A stretch of DNA of 64,000 nt from NCBI GenBank assembly GCA_046292445.1, contig JBKBQT010000017.1, positions 6,533-70,532 of the forward strand, given 5' to 3'. The DNA is from CALIZF01 sp046292445 (lineage in GTDB: Bacteria; Pseudomonadota; Alphaproteobacteria; Rhodobacterales; Rhodobacteraceae). Under the pieces are notes generated by a model. The model was not told where the DNA came from, did no database searches, and worked only from the letters and a program-made list of their open reading frames with translations. Shown here one piece after another: positions 41,432 to 49,646 of the stretch (within the stretch, counting starts at the first letter, position 1; each line of letters starts with the position of its first letter). Both the position numbers and the translations under genes were made by a program.

Positions 41432-42259
41432 CTATCGGCCCGTGATGCGCTTGAAGGCGCGCGTCTGGTCTGTCATCGCCCGTTCCGTCGGCAGCCGCTC
41501 CATCGACGAGGCGCCGTAGAACCCGTGGCAGTGGCTGGTGTTCTTCAGGATGTATTCGGCATCCCCGGGCATCGCGACCGGGCCGCCGTGGACCAGCACG
41601 ATGGCGTCCTTGTTGATCCGCAGCGCCGCCTCGGCCCAAGCATCGACCACGGCCGGGCAATCCTCGAGCCGCAGCGCGGTCTGCGCCCCGATGCTGCCGC
41701 CCGTCGTCAGGCCGAGGTGGCACACGATGATGTCGGCCCCCGCGCGCGCCATCGCCTCGGCCGAGCCTTCGTCGAAGACGTAGGGCGTGGTCAGCATTCC
41801 CTTGGCATGCGCCTGGGCGATCATGTCCACCTCGAGTCCGAAGCCCATCCCGGTTTCCTCGAGCTGCGCGCGAAAGGTGCCGTCGATCAGGCCGACGGTG
41901 GGAAAGTTCTGCACGCCCGAGAACCCGATGCGCCTGAGGTCGTCGAGGAACACATCCATCAGCCGGAACGGGTCGGTCGCGCAGACCCCCGCGAGGACCG
42001 GCGTGTGTTTCACCACCGGCAGAACCTCGGCCGCCATCTCGACCACGATGGCATTGGCGTCCCCGTAAGGCATCAGCCCGGCAAGGCTGCCGCGCCCCGC
42101 CATCCGGTAGCGGCCCGAATTGTAGATCACGATGAGGTCGATCCCCCCCGCCTCTTCGCATTTGGCCGACAGGCCCGTGCCCGCGCCGCCGCCGATGATC
42201 GGCGCACCGGCCGCGATCATGGCGCGGAACCTTTCCAGGATCGTCTCGCGGGGGATCAT
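41432..42259 (-). CDS. PEP-hydrolase-family TIM-barrel protein
   Basis: This 275-residue protein starts MIPRETILERFRAMIAAGAPIIGGGAGTGLSAKCEEAGGIDLIVIYNSGRYRMAG and contains VCATDPFR, GFSGVQNFPTVGLIDG and ICHLGLTTGG-like IVCHLGLTTGGSIGA, plus LVHGGPVAMPGDAEYIL. This is the family annotated as phosphoenolpyruvate hydrolase, a TIM barrel often encoded beside or fused with Tm-1-like proteins. The real reaction is poorly known. It overlaps the Tm-1 fusion gene (ATGA), which supports a joint role. Confidence 0.85.
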   Translation of the reverse strand: MIPRETILERFRAMIAAGAPIIGGGAGTGLSAKCEEAGGIDLIVIYNSGRYRMAGRGSLAGLMPYGDANAIVVEMAAEVLPVVKHTPVLAGVCATDPFRLMDVFLDDLRRIGFSGVQNFPTVGLIDGTFRAQLEETGMGFGLEVDMIAQAHAKGMLTTPYVFDEGSAEAMARAGADIIVCHLGLTTGGSIGAQTALRLEDCPAVVDAWAEAALRINKDAIVLVHGGPVAMPGDAEYILKNTSHCHGFYGASSMERLPTERAMTDQTRAFKRITGR

Positions 42260-44430
42260 CGGCGGGCCTCCTTGCGGCGGGTGGGGCGTGCCCCGTGCAG
42301 CGCGCGGAAGGCGGCGACGGCGGCGGCGGCGAATTCGGGGGCGTTGATGTGATGGGGGATGCGGATCACCTGCCGCGCGGCGGTCTGGCGCAGGGTGGCC
42401 TCGAGCGCGGCGAAGAGGGCCGCGCGCGCCTCGGGCAACCAGAAGGGCCGCCCCGGCGCGTCGAGCGCGGAAACCCCGCCCTCGGGCAGCAGGAGCCGCA
42501 CCGGACCCTCCATCGCGTTGAGCCGGCCGCCGATCCAGCGGCCCATCGCCGCGTTTTCCTCGGGCGTGGTGCGCATCAGCGTGACCTGCGGGTTGTGTTC
42601 GTAGAAAAGGCGCCCGCGGTATTTCTCGGGCACCGTCGGCGGCGGGCCGAAGTTCACCATGTCGAGCGCGCCGACCGACCCGATCCAGGGCACGCGGGTG
42701 CGGATGAAGGCGCCGAACCGGTCCTCGGTGCAGGGGAACACGCCCCCCATCATCATGTCGCAGACCTCCGTCGTGGTCAGGTCGATCGCCGCGCGCACCT
42801 TGGCCCCGTCGATGAGCTTTTCCATCGACTGCCCGCCGATGCCGGTGGCGTGGAACACGAGGCAATCCCAGTCGTCCCGCAGGAAGGCCTCGATCTGCTG
42901 CACCGCCGGGGTGGTGACGCCGAACATGGTCATCGCCATCGCGGGCTTGCCGGCCGCGGTCTGGGGCGCGGCGCGGCGCGCCTGCACCATGCCGACCATC
43001 GCCGCGGCGGCATTGCCCAGCACCTCGCGCGTGATGGTGTTCAGGCCCTGCACATCGGCCACCGAATGCAGCATCATGATATCGGCGGGGCCGACGTATT
43101 TCGACACCTCGCCCGAGGCGACGGTGGACACGATGATCTTGGGCACGCCCACGGGCAGCGCGCGCATCGCCGGGGCGACCATGGCCGTGCCGCCCGACCC
43201 GCCGGCCGACAGGATGCCCGCCACCCCCTGCGCCTGCGCGATCCAGCGCGCGAAGGCGAGCGTCATGCCCGCGACCGACTGCCCGCGGTCGCCGGTGAAC
43301 ACGCCGGCCGCGCCGCGGGGGTGGAACGCGGCGATCTGATGCGCCGGAATGTCCGCGCCCGCATGGCCTTGCGTCGTCGACAGATCGACGAGCCGCACGG
43401 GCAGGCCCGCGTCCCGGATGATGTCGCGCATGAAGCGCAGTTCCGCCCCCTTGGTGTCGAGCGTGCCCGCGACCAGCACCACCGACGCGCCCGGCGCGGC
43501 GAGCGGGCGCATCGCGGGGGCGGCGGCGGTGGGCGCGGTCGTCACCACGCGGGCGAGGCGTTCGAGCTGTGCGACGGGGACGGCCGGGGTCCAACGCGTC
43601 GGGGGTTTGGGGTTGGCGATGTAGATCTTCGCCATTGCCGGGGTTGCGGCATCGGCGGCAGGCCCCGCCGGCGCCCGTTCGGCCGGGCCCGTCTCCTCAT
43701 GCCCGTGCCGCCCGACGCCCAGCAGGCGCTGTTGCAGGTCGCGGTCGGCGGCGAGTTCGGCGGCCGGGGCGATGCGGTTGATCCGCCCGTTGACCATGAT
43801 CGCCACGCTGTCGGCGATGGCGCAGGCGACGCCGATGTTCTGCTCGATCACCAGAACCTCGATGTCGCCCTCGGCGCCAAGGCGCAGCAGCATCTCCTCG
43901 ACCTGGGCGACGATGACCGGGGCAAGGCCCTCGGTCGGCTCGTCCATCACCAGAAGGCGCGGGTTCTGCAAGAGCGCGCGCGAGATGGCGAGCATCTGCT
44001 GCTCGCCCCCCGAAAGCTGCGCGCCGCCGTTGCCCTTGCGCTCGGCAAGCCGCGGGAAGGTGGCGTAGATCCGCTCGACCGTCCAGGCGCCGCCCCCCTG
44101 CGCGACCATCCGCAGATGCTCGTCCACCGTCAGCGACCGCCACAGCCGCCGCCCCTGCGGCACATAGCCGATGCCCAGCCGCGCGATATCGGCCGGGCTG
44201 CGCCCGGCCAGTTCCACCCCGCCGAAGCGGATCGAGCCCGAGGCGACCGGGACCAGCCCCATGATCGCCTTGCAAAGCGTCGTCTTGCCCATCCCGTTGC
44301 GCCCGACGACCGACAGAACCCCTCGGTCGAGCCGCAGATCGACGCCCTGCAGCGCGTGGGAGGCGCCGTAGAACACGTTGAGCCCGCGGATTTCGAGCGC
44401 GGCGGCGCGGGATTCGGGGCGGTCAGCCAT
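42256..44430 (-). CDS. LivF-type ABC ATPase fused to Tm-1-like domain
   Basis: This 724-residue protein has two recognisable parts. Residues 1-240 form a branched-chain-type ABC ATPase: Walker A VVGRNGMGKTT, signature LSGGEQQ, Walker B LLVMDEPTEGL and VIEQN. After a linker (about 245-315), residues 318-724 form a Tm-1-like (UPF0261) domain with VVLVAGTLDTKGAELRFMRDIIRDAG, GVFTGDRGQS, ILSAGGSGGTAMVAPAMRALPVG, VFHATGIGGQSME and DMVNFGPP. Fusion of a transporter ATPase to this enzyme-like domain is very unusual. It overlaps livG by 8 bp and the TIM-barrel gene by 4 bp. Confidence 0.88.
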   Translation of the reverse strand: MADRPESRAAALEIRGLNVFYGASHALQGVDLRLDRGVLSVVGRNGMGKTTLCKAIMGLVPVASGSIRFGGVELAGRSPADIARLGIGYVPQGRRLWRSLTVDEHLRMVAQGGGAWTVERIYATFPRLAERKGNGGAQLSGGEQQMLAISRALLQNPRLLVMDEPTEGLAPVIVAQVEEMLLRLGAEGDIEVLVIEQNIGVACAIADSVAIMVNGRINRIAPAAELAADRDLQQRLLGVGRHGHEETGPAERAPAGPAADAATPAMAKIYIANPKPPTRWTPAVPVAQLERLARVVTTAPTAAAPAMRPLAAPGASVVLVAGTLDTKGAELRFMRDIIRDAGLPVRLVDLSTTQGHAGADIPAHQIAAFHPRGAAGVFTGDRGQSVAGMTLAFARWIAQAQGVAGILSAGGSGGTAMVAPAMRALPVGVPKIIVSTVASGEVSKYVGPADIMMLHSVADVQGLNTITREVLGNAAAAMVGMVQARRAAPQTAAGKPAMAMTMFGVTTPAVQQIEAFLRDDWDCLVFHATGIGGQSMEKLIDGAKVRAAIDLTTTEVCDMMMGGVFPCTEDRFGAFIRTRVPWIGSVGALDMVNFGPPPTVPEKYRGRLFYEHNPQVTLMRTTPEENAAMGRWIGGRLNAMEGPVRLLLPEGGVSALDAPGRPFWLPEARAALFAALEATLRQTAARQVIRIPHHINAPEFAAAAVAAFRALHGARPTRRKEARR

Positions 44431-45220
44431 GGGCGTGGCTCCCGTCGCCGAGGTAGAGGGCCTGAACCTCCGCGTCCTCCTCGATCTCGGCCGGTGTGCC
44501 TTCCTTGAACACCCGGCCGTTGTGCATCATCGTCACGCTTTCGGCGACGCGCAGCGCCACGTCCATGTCATGCTCGATGATGATGTAGCCGATATGCGCC
44601 GGCAGGCCGTTGAGGATCGCCACAAGCTCCCGCCGCTCGGTCGGGGAAAGCCCCGCCGCCGGTTCGTCGAACAGGATGAACCGCGGCGCCCCGGCCAGCG
44701 CGAGCGCGATCTCGAGCTGGCGCTGCTGGCCATAGCTGAGTTCGGAAACCAGTTGGTTGCGCGCGGCCGTCAGCCGCACGGCTTCGATCAGTTCCGCCGC
44801 GCGCAGAAGCAAAGGATCGCCCCGCCGCGGGCGCAGCATCGAGAAACGCGCCCGGCTCACCCCCCGGCAGGCGAGATAGACGTTGTCGGCCACCGTCAGC
44901 CCGGTGAAGAGAAGCGAGATCTGATAGGTCCGCCGCAGCCCGCGCCGGATGCGTTCCTGCGCGGGGAACACCGTCACATCCTCGCCGAACAGCCGGATCG
45001 TACCGGATGTGGGCAGGAAGTCCCCGGTGATGCAGTTGAAGAGGGTCGTCTTGCCCGCCCCGTTCGACCCCAGCACCGCCCGCCGCTCGCCCGGGCGCAC
45101 GCTCATCGTCACATCGGCGATGGCGGCGAGTGCGCCGAACATCTTGGTCACGCCGCGCAGCTCCAGCGCATTGCCGGCGCTGACGGACCCGAGGGCGGCG
45201 GCGGTGTCGGTCATGGTCAT
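44423..45220 (-). CDS. livG: Branched-chain-type ABC transporter ATPase (LivG)
   Basis: This 265-residue ABC ATPase has Walker A VLGSNGAGKTTLF, the LivG-type QERIRRGLRRTYQ region, signature LSYGQQRQLEIALALAG and Walker B FILFDEPAAGLSPTERREL. With LivF it powers the LivHM permeases. It starts at 45220, overlapping the LivM stop as ATGA. LivG-type ATPases also serve transporters for amides, urea and aromatic acids, so the substrate need not be an amino acid. Confidence 0.92.
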   Translation of the reverse strand: MTMTDTAAALGSVSAGNALELRGVTKMFGALAAIADVTMSVRPGERRAVLGSNGAGKTTLFNCITGDFLPTSGTIRLFGEDVTVFPAQERIRRGLRRTYQISLLFTGLTVADNVYLACRGVSRARFSMLRPRRGDPLLLRAAELIEAVRLTAARNQLVSELSYGQQRQLEIALALAGAPRFILFDEPAAGLSPTERRELVAILNGLPAHIGYIIIEHDMDVALRVAESVTMMHNGRVFKEGTPAEIEEDAEVQALYLGDGSHAHG

Positions 45221-46290
45221 GCCCTGCCCCCCGTCAGCGGATCGCGCCGCGCGCGCATCCGCGCACGCCAGCGGTCCCACAGGCCGAGCACGCCGTCGGG
45301 CGAGAAGAACACGATGGCGAGGAACCCGATCCCGATCACCAGCTTGAACCGCTCGGTCGAAAGCCCGAAGGCCGACAGCAGGTCGGGCGAAAAGGTGCGC
45401 AGGATCACATAGATGAAGGCGCCGATGAAGGCGCCTTCGGGCCGGCGCAGGCCGCCGACGACGGCGATCACGAGGATGTCGAACACCGCCGGCAGGCCGG
45501 CCGTGCCCGGCGCGATCTGCGCGTTCTGCCAGACCAGCAGGATCCCCCCGATGGCGGCGATCACCCCGGCAAAGGTATAGGCAAGGATGCGGTGCGCCTG
45601 AACGTTGAAGCCAAGCGCCGCCATTCGCCGCGGATTGTCGCGCGTGCCCTGCAGCGCAAGGCCGAAGGGCGCGCGGGCAACATAGCGCACCGCCGCATAG
45701 CACAGCACCGCAGCGCCGAGCGTGAGGTAGTAGAACGGCACCGGCTGGCGCCAGTCCACCCCGAAAAGCTGCGGCGGCAGAACGAGGTTGAAACCGGAAT
45801 AGCCGTTGAAGATCGTATAGTTCTGCCGCGTGAAATAGAAGAACGCCGAGGCGATGGCGAGGGTGATCATGATCGTGTAGATCCCGTCCGTCCGCACCGC
45901 CAGCGCACCGACCAGCGTGGCAAAGGCCGCGGCGATCACGATCGCGGCCGGCACATAGACATACCACGGCAGCCCGAGGCTCACCGTTCCCGTCCCGGTC
46001 GGCCCGAGGATCGCGACCATGTATCCGGCCAGCCCCGCGACGGTCATCTGCAAGAGGCTCACCATCCCGCCATAGCCCGCGAGGAACATCAGGCTCAGCG
46101 CGATCATGCCCAGGATGAACGTCCAGCCCATGATCTGGAACAGCCAGAAGCTGCCCGCCCAGGCCGGCATCGTCAGCGCGACGAGCGCGATGGCCCAGAC
46201 CTGCACCGGCACCCGCTCGACCCAAGTCGGCGCGGGGCCGCGCGCCTTGCCCGCCATCGCCTCGGGGCTGAAGGGATCGAAGGCTGCCAT
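45217..46290 (-). CDS. livM: Branched-chain-type ABC transporter permease (LivM)
   Basis: This 357-residue permease has a cytoplasmic N-terminus of about 30 residues and about nine membrane helices. Family segments include LMFLAGYGGMVSLLQMTVAGLAGYMVAILG and the cytoplasmic coupling region LQGTRDNPRRMAALGFNVQAHRILAYTFAG. It forms the transport channel with LivH, which ends 1 bp before it begins. No internal defects are seen. Confidence 0.92.
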   Translation of the reverse strand: MAAFDPFSPEAMAGKARGPAPTWVERVPVQVWAIALVALTMPAWAGSFWLFQIMGWTFILGMIALSLMFLAGYGGMVSLLQMTVAGLAGYMVAILGPTGTGTVSLGLPWYVYVPAAIVIAAAFATLVGALAVRTDGIYTIMITLAIASAFFYFTRQNYTIFNGYSGFNLVLPPQLFGVDWRQPVPFYYLTLGAAVLCYAAVRYVARAPFGLALQGTRDNPRRMAALGFNVQAHRILAYTFAGVIAAIGGILLVWQNAQIAPGTAGLPAVFDILVIAVVGGLRRPEGAFIGAFIYVILRTFSPDLLSAFGLSTERFKLVIGIGFLAIVFFSPDGVLGLWDRWRARMRARRDPLTGGRA

Positions 46291-47304
46291 CTAGCGCGTC
46301 CGCCCCAGAAGGCCCTGGGGCCGGAACGCCAGCACCCCCGCCATGATGAGGAATGTGAAGACGACCGAATAGGTCGGCGCGTAGACGAGGCCGAGCTGCT
46401 CGGCCAGCCCGATGATGACCGCGCCGAGCGCTGCGCCCGGGATCGACCCCATGCCGCCGACGATCACCACCACGAGGCTTGCGAGCAGGAACCGCGTATC
46501 CTCGCCCGGCGAGAGCGACTGGAACGTGCCGCCGACGATCCCCGCGATGCCGGCAAGGCCGGCGCCAAAGGCAAAGACCCCGAGGAACACGATCTGGATC
46601 CGCACGCCCGAAGCCGCCAGCATCTCGCGGTCATCGACCCCGGCGCGGATCAGCATGCCGACCCGCGTGCGGTTCATCACCAGCCACATGCCGACGCCGA
46701 GGACGATGGCCGCGATCAGGATCCACACCCGCACCTGCGGATAGCGCAGCCAGACGATTTCCCCGTTGTCGCGCACCGAAGCGATCACCGGCAGGTCCAT
46801 CGGACCGGCCAGCCAGTCGGGGGTGAGTATCTGGTAGGACGACCCGCCCCAGACCCACAGCAGGATGTCAGCGACCACGATCGACAGCCCGATCGTGACG
46901 AGCGTCTGGCGCAGATCCTGCCCCTCCATCCGGCGGAACACGACATATTGCAGCACGATGCCCAGAAGCGCGACGACCACGAACACGACCGGAAAGGCCA
47001 GCAGCCACGAACCGGTGCGGTCCGATACCTCGAACCCGATGTAGCCGCCGAGCAGGTAGAGCGAGCCATGCGCAAGGTTCACGTTGCGCATCAGCCCGAA
47101 GATGAGCGTGAAGCCCGAGGCGACGAGAAAGTAGAGCGCACCGAGCGTGACCCCCGAAAACACCGCGTTCAGGAAGACGCGCTTGCGGCCCAGCGCCGCC
47201 TCGAGTCCCGGCGGCCATGGCGCGAGGATCAGCCAGGCAAGGCCGGCCACGGCGATCGCGATCACCACCGTCCAGACCGGATGCCGCCGGAAGAATCCCT
47301 CCAT
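46291..47304 (-). CDS. livH: Branched-chain-type ABC transporter permease (LivH)
   Basis: This 337-residue permease has an extended N-terminus with one extra helix, then LNAVFSGVTLGALYFLVASGFTLIFGLMRNVNLAHGSLYLLGGYIGF, the typical LivH opening. The coupling motif MLIRAGVDDREMLAASGVRIQIVFLGVFAFGAGLAGIAG and a C-terminal VVVIVGGMGSIPGAALGAVIIGLAEQ follow. It pairs with LivM. It begins 109 bp after the AraC regulator stop, so a promoter under that regulator could lie in between. Confidence 0.92.
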   Translation of the reverse strand: MEGFFRRHPVWTVVIAIAVAGLAWLILAPWPPGLEAALGRKRVFLNAVFSGVTLGALYFLVASGFTLIFGLMRNVNLAHGSLYLLGGYIGFEVSDRTGSWLLAFPVVFVVVALLGIVLQYVVFRRMEGQDLRQTLVTIGLSIVVADILLWVWGGSSYQILTPDWLAGPMDLPVIASVRDNGEIVWLRYPQVRVWILIAAIVLGVGMWLVMNRTRVGMLIRAGVDDREMLAASGVRIQIVFLGVFAFGAGLAGIAGIVGGTFQSLSPGEDTRFLLASLVVVIVGGMGSIPGAALGAVIIGLAEQLGLVYAPTYSVVFTFLIMAGVLAFRPQGLLGRTR

Positions 47305-47412
47305 CGCGCAAGCCCCCTCCGCCTCGCTCCGCCGAGGCTAGCCCGCCCCCGCCCCGAGGGGCATACCCGAGCGTCTGATCGCTGCGCGCAGGGTCGCGTT
47401 GTTCGCTGCCGC

Positions 47413-48261
47413 TCAGGCGGCGCGGACCGGCTGGGCCATATGGACCGACCGGCGGTAGGCGCTCGGCGGCACGACGCCATTGGCGATGAAGAACCGCGAA
47501 AACGAGGCCTGGCTCGAAAACCCGAGGTCGAGCCCGATGTCGGCCACCGCCTCCTGCGTCTGCGCCAGCAGGTCGATCGCCCGCTCCATCCGCAGCGAAT
47601 TGAGGTAGAGGTTCGGCGTCGTGCCGACCTGCTCGCGGAACAGCTTGAAGAAATGCGGCCGGCTCAGCCCCACTTCGCGCGCGACATGGTCGAGCGACAG
47701 GGTGTCGGTCAGGCTGTCCTGCATGAACCGCATCGCCCGGCGCACGCGAAAGTCGCGCAAGGCCAGCGCCGATCCGACAAAGCCCGCCCCGGCCTCGGTC
47801 CATTGCCAGGACTGGTCGAAACAGCCCTGCGTCAGATCGCACAGGCGCTCGGGCAGGAACGGATGATCCGCGTCGGGGTCGAGCATGGCGCCGGCGATCC
47901 CGTAGACATGCCGGGCCAGAAGGTCGGTGACCTCGACGCCGACCCGCCCGAAGCGCAGCGAGGATGTCGGGCGCCGCGCGGCATTGAGGAACCAGCCGGG
48001 GCGGATGTAGAGCACCAATGCCAGCGTGGGTTCCGCCCCCTCGGCATGCCGGTAGTAATGCGGCTGCCACGGGCTGATCGCCGTCGCCTGGCCCGGCGAA
48101 AGCGGATAGGCACGATCCTCGACCACGACTTCGCCGCACGGGCCCTGCACATGGAAGATCAGGTGCCCTTCCCGGTGGGCATGGGGCACCATCGACCGAT
48201 CCATGCCATAGAGGCAGACGCGACCGAAATCGCCGTGAAATACGGCAATTGCAGTACTCAT
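47413..48261 (-). CDS. AraC-family transcriptional regulator
   Basis: This 282-residue protein has an N-terminal cupin-like sensor domain (YGMDRSMVPHAHREGHLIFHVQG...YPLSPGQATAISPWQPHYYRH) and a C-terminal AraC DNA-binding domain with two HTHs (LSLDHVAREVGLSRPHFFKLFREQVGTTPNLYLNSLRMERAIDLL and VADIGLDLGFSSQASFSRFFIANGVVPPSAYRR). It probably activates the surrounding transport and catabolic genes when the substrate or an intermediate binds. Start at 48261 (MSTAIAVFHGDFG). Confidence 0.92.
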   Translation of the reverse strand: MSTAIAVFHGDFGRVCLYGMDRSMVPHAHREGHLIFHVQGPCGEVVVEDRAYPLSPGQATAISPWQPHYYRHAEGAEPTLALVLYIRPGWFLNAARRPTSSLRFGRVGVEVTDLLARHVYGIAGAMLDPDADHPFLPERLCDLTQGCFDQSWQWTEAGAGFVGSALALRDFRVRRAMRFMQDSLTDTLSLDHVAREVGLSRPHFFKLFREQVGTTPNLYLNSLRMERAIDLLAQTQEAVADIGLDLGFSSQASFSRFFIANGVVPPSAYRRSVHMAQPVRAA

Positions 48262-48341
48262 GATCCTCCCCCTGCTGTCTTGTGCAGCATTCGTTCGACG
48301 GATCCTACGCCGCTTGACCCGCGAATCAAGGACGAACCGCG

Positions 48342-49490
48342 TCACATCGCCGCCGCGATCAACTGGCGATAGTCGCGGGCGGTGGCATAGCGCGGATTGG
48401 TGCGGTTGGCCGGTTCGGCCTCGGCCGCCAGCGCCACCCGGTCGCAGAGCGCCGGATCGAGCCCGAGCGGCGCAAGCCGTGTGGGCAACGCAAGCCTCGC
48501 CGCGAGGGCGGCAAGGCTGTCGGCAAGCCCGGCGCCGGGCGGAAGGCGCAGCGCCTCGCGCAGCGCATCGAAGCGTTCGCCCACCGCCGGGGCGTTGAAC
48601 GCAAGGCAGGGCGGCAGCAGCGCGGCATGAAGCCGCCCGTGCGGCGCGGCCACCTCCGCCGCCTCGACCTCAAAGGCATGCGCCAGCGCATGCACCCCGC
48701 CCAGGCCCTTCTGCGCCGCGAGACCCGCGCAGAGCGCCGCCGCGAGCATCTCGCGACGGGCGTCGAGATCGGCCCCATCGGCAACCGCCCGCGGGAGCGC
48801 AGGGGCCGCCCGCCGCAGCCCCTCGAGCGCGATCCCGTCCGCCGGCGGGTTCCAGGCCGTGGCGAGGAACGCCTCGATGCAATGGGCGATCACATCCATG
48901 CCCGCCGCAGCGGTTGCCGCCGGTGGCTGCGCCAGCGTCAGCGTCGGATCGCACAGCACGAGCGTCGGGATCAGCCCGTCGCCCGACAGCGTCCGCCGTT
49001 CCGCATCGTCCGTCAGCCGCAGCCCCGGGCAAAGGCCGGCCCCGTTCGCCGTCGTCACCGGCACCAGCGCGACCGGTATCCGCCGCCGGCGCAGCGCCGC
49101 CGGGCCGGCCGCACCGCTCAGCACCGCCGCGAGACGCCCGGGCTCGCCCCCCGTCACGCCGACGATTCGCGCAAGGTCGAGCGCCGCGCCGCCGCCGAGA
49201 CCCACAACGCCGTCGCAGCGCCCCTTCTCGAATGCCGCGACCGCCCGCGCCGCCGCGGTGCCGGTCGCGACGTCGTCGGACACCGCGCGGTGCACCGGAT
49301 GCACCGCAGGCGACAGCGCAAGGCGCAACCGCTCGGCGATCTCGCCCGCGCCGCCAAGCGCCGCTGCGCCGACCGGATCGGTCAGCACCAGCGGCCGCGC
49401 GACGCCGAGCGCCGCAAGTTCCTCGCCCAGCGCCTCGTCGAGCGCCCGGTCGGCGAACTGCACCCGCGACAGATAGGGGATCACCGTCAT
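48342..49490 (-). CDS. Iron-containing alcohol dehydrogenase / maleylacetate reductase-like
   Basis: This 382-residue group III dehydrogenase has the NAD site VVGLGGGAALDLARIVG and four metal-ligand positions in CDPTLTLAQPP (Asp), AAGMDVIAHCIEAFLA (His), GVHALAHAFEVEA (His) and APHGRLHAALLPPCLAFN (His). The family includes maleylacetate reductases of aromatic breakdown and 1,3-propanediol-type dehydrogenases. Its place between the binding-protein gene and the AraC regulator suggests an early or late oxidation/reduction step in the pathway. Start chosen at 49490 (MTVIPYLSRVQFAD). Confidence 0.88.
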   Translation of the reverse strand: MTVIPYLSRVQFADRALDEALGEELAALGVARPLVLTDPVGAAALGGAGEIAERLRLALSPAVHPVHRAVSDDVATGTAAARAVAAFEKGRCDGVVGLGGGAALDLARIVGVTGGEPGRLAAVLSGAAGPAALRRRRIPVALVPVTTANGAGLCPGLRLTDDAERRTLSGDGLIPTLVLCDPTLTLAQPPAATAAAGMDVIAHCIEAFLATAWNPPADGIALEGLRRAAPALPRAVADGADLDARREMLAAALCAGLAAQKGLGGVHALAHAFEVEAAEVAAPHGRLHAALLPPCLAFNAPAVGERFDALREALRLPPGAGLADSLAALAARLALPTRLAPLGLDPALCDRVALAAEAEPANRTNPRYATARDYRQLIAAAM

Positions 49491-49646
49491 GGTCGCACGT
49501 CCCGGCAGAGGCCCCTTCGTGCTCGTCCGGCGGTAGGTCCACCCGCGCACGATCCCGTCCCGTGACCGCGTCGGCCTCGATCCCGCGCAGCGGCGCCCGG
49601 CGGGCGCCCCCGCGCCCGGCCGGCGCGGGAGCAGGAAACGGTTCCG

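Noticed and set aside
39162..41519. A 785-residue plus-strand frame with regular Leu/Asp/Gly repeats
   Set aside because: It is the complement of the hendecad-repeat region of the flotillin-like gene; its repeats just mirror the real coil.
41417..42161. N-terminal extension of the flotillin-like gene to 1224 residues
   Set aside because: The extension runs over the PEP-hydrolase-family gene in another frame, while the membrane helix and SPFH domain begin at MTGQLIG (41417).
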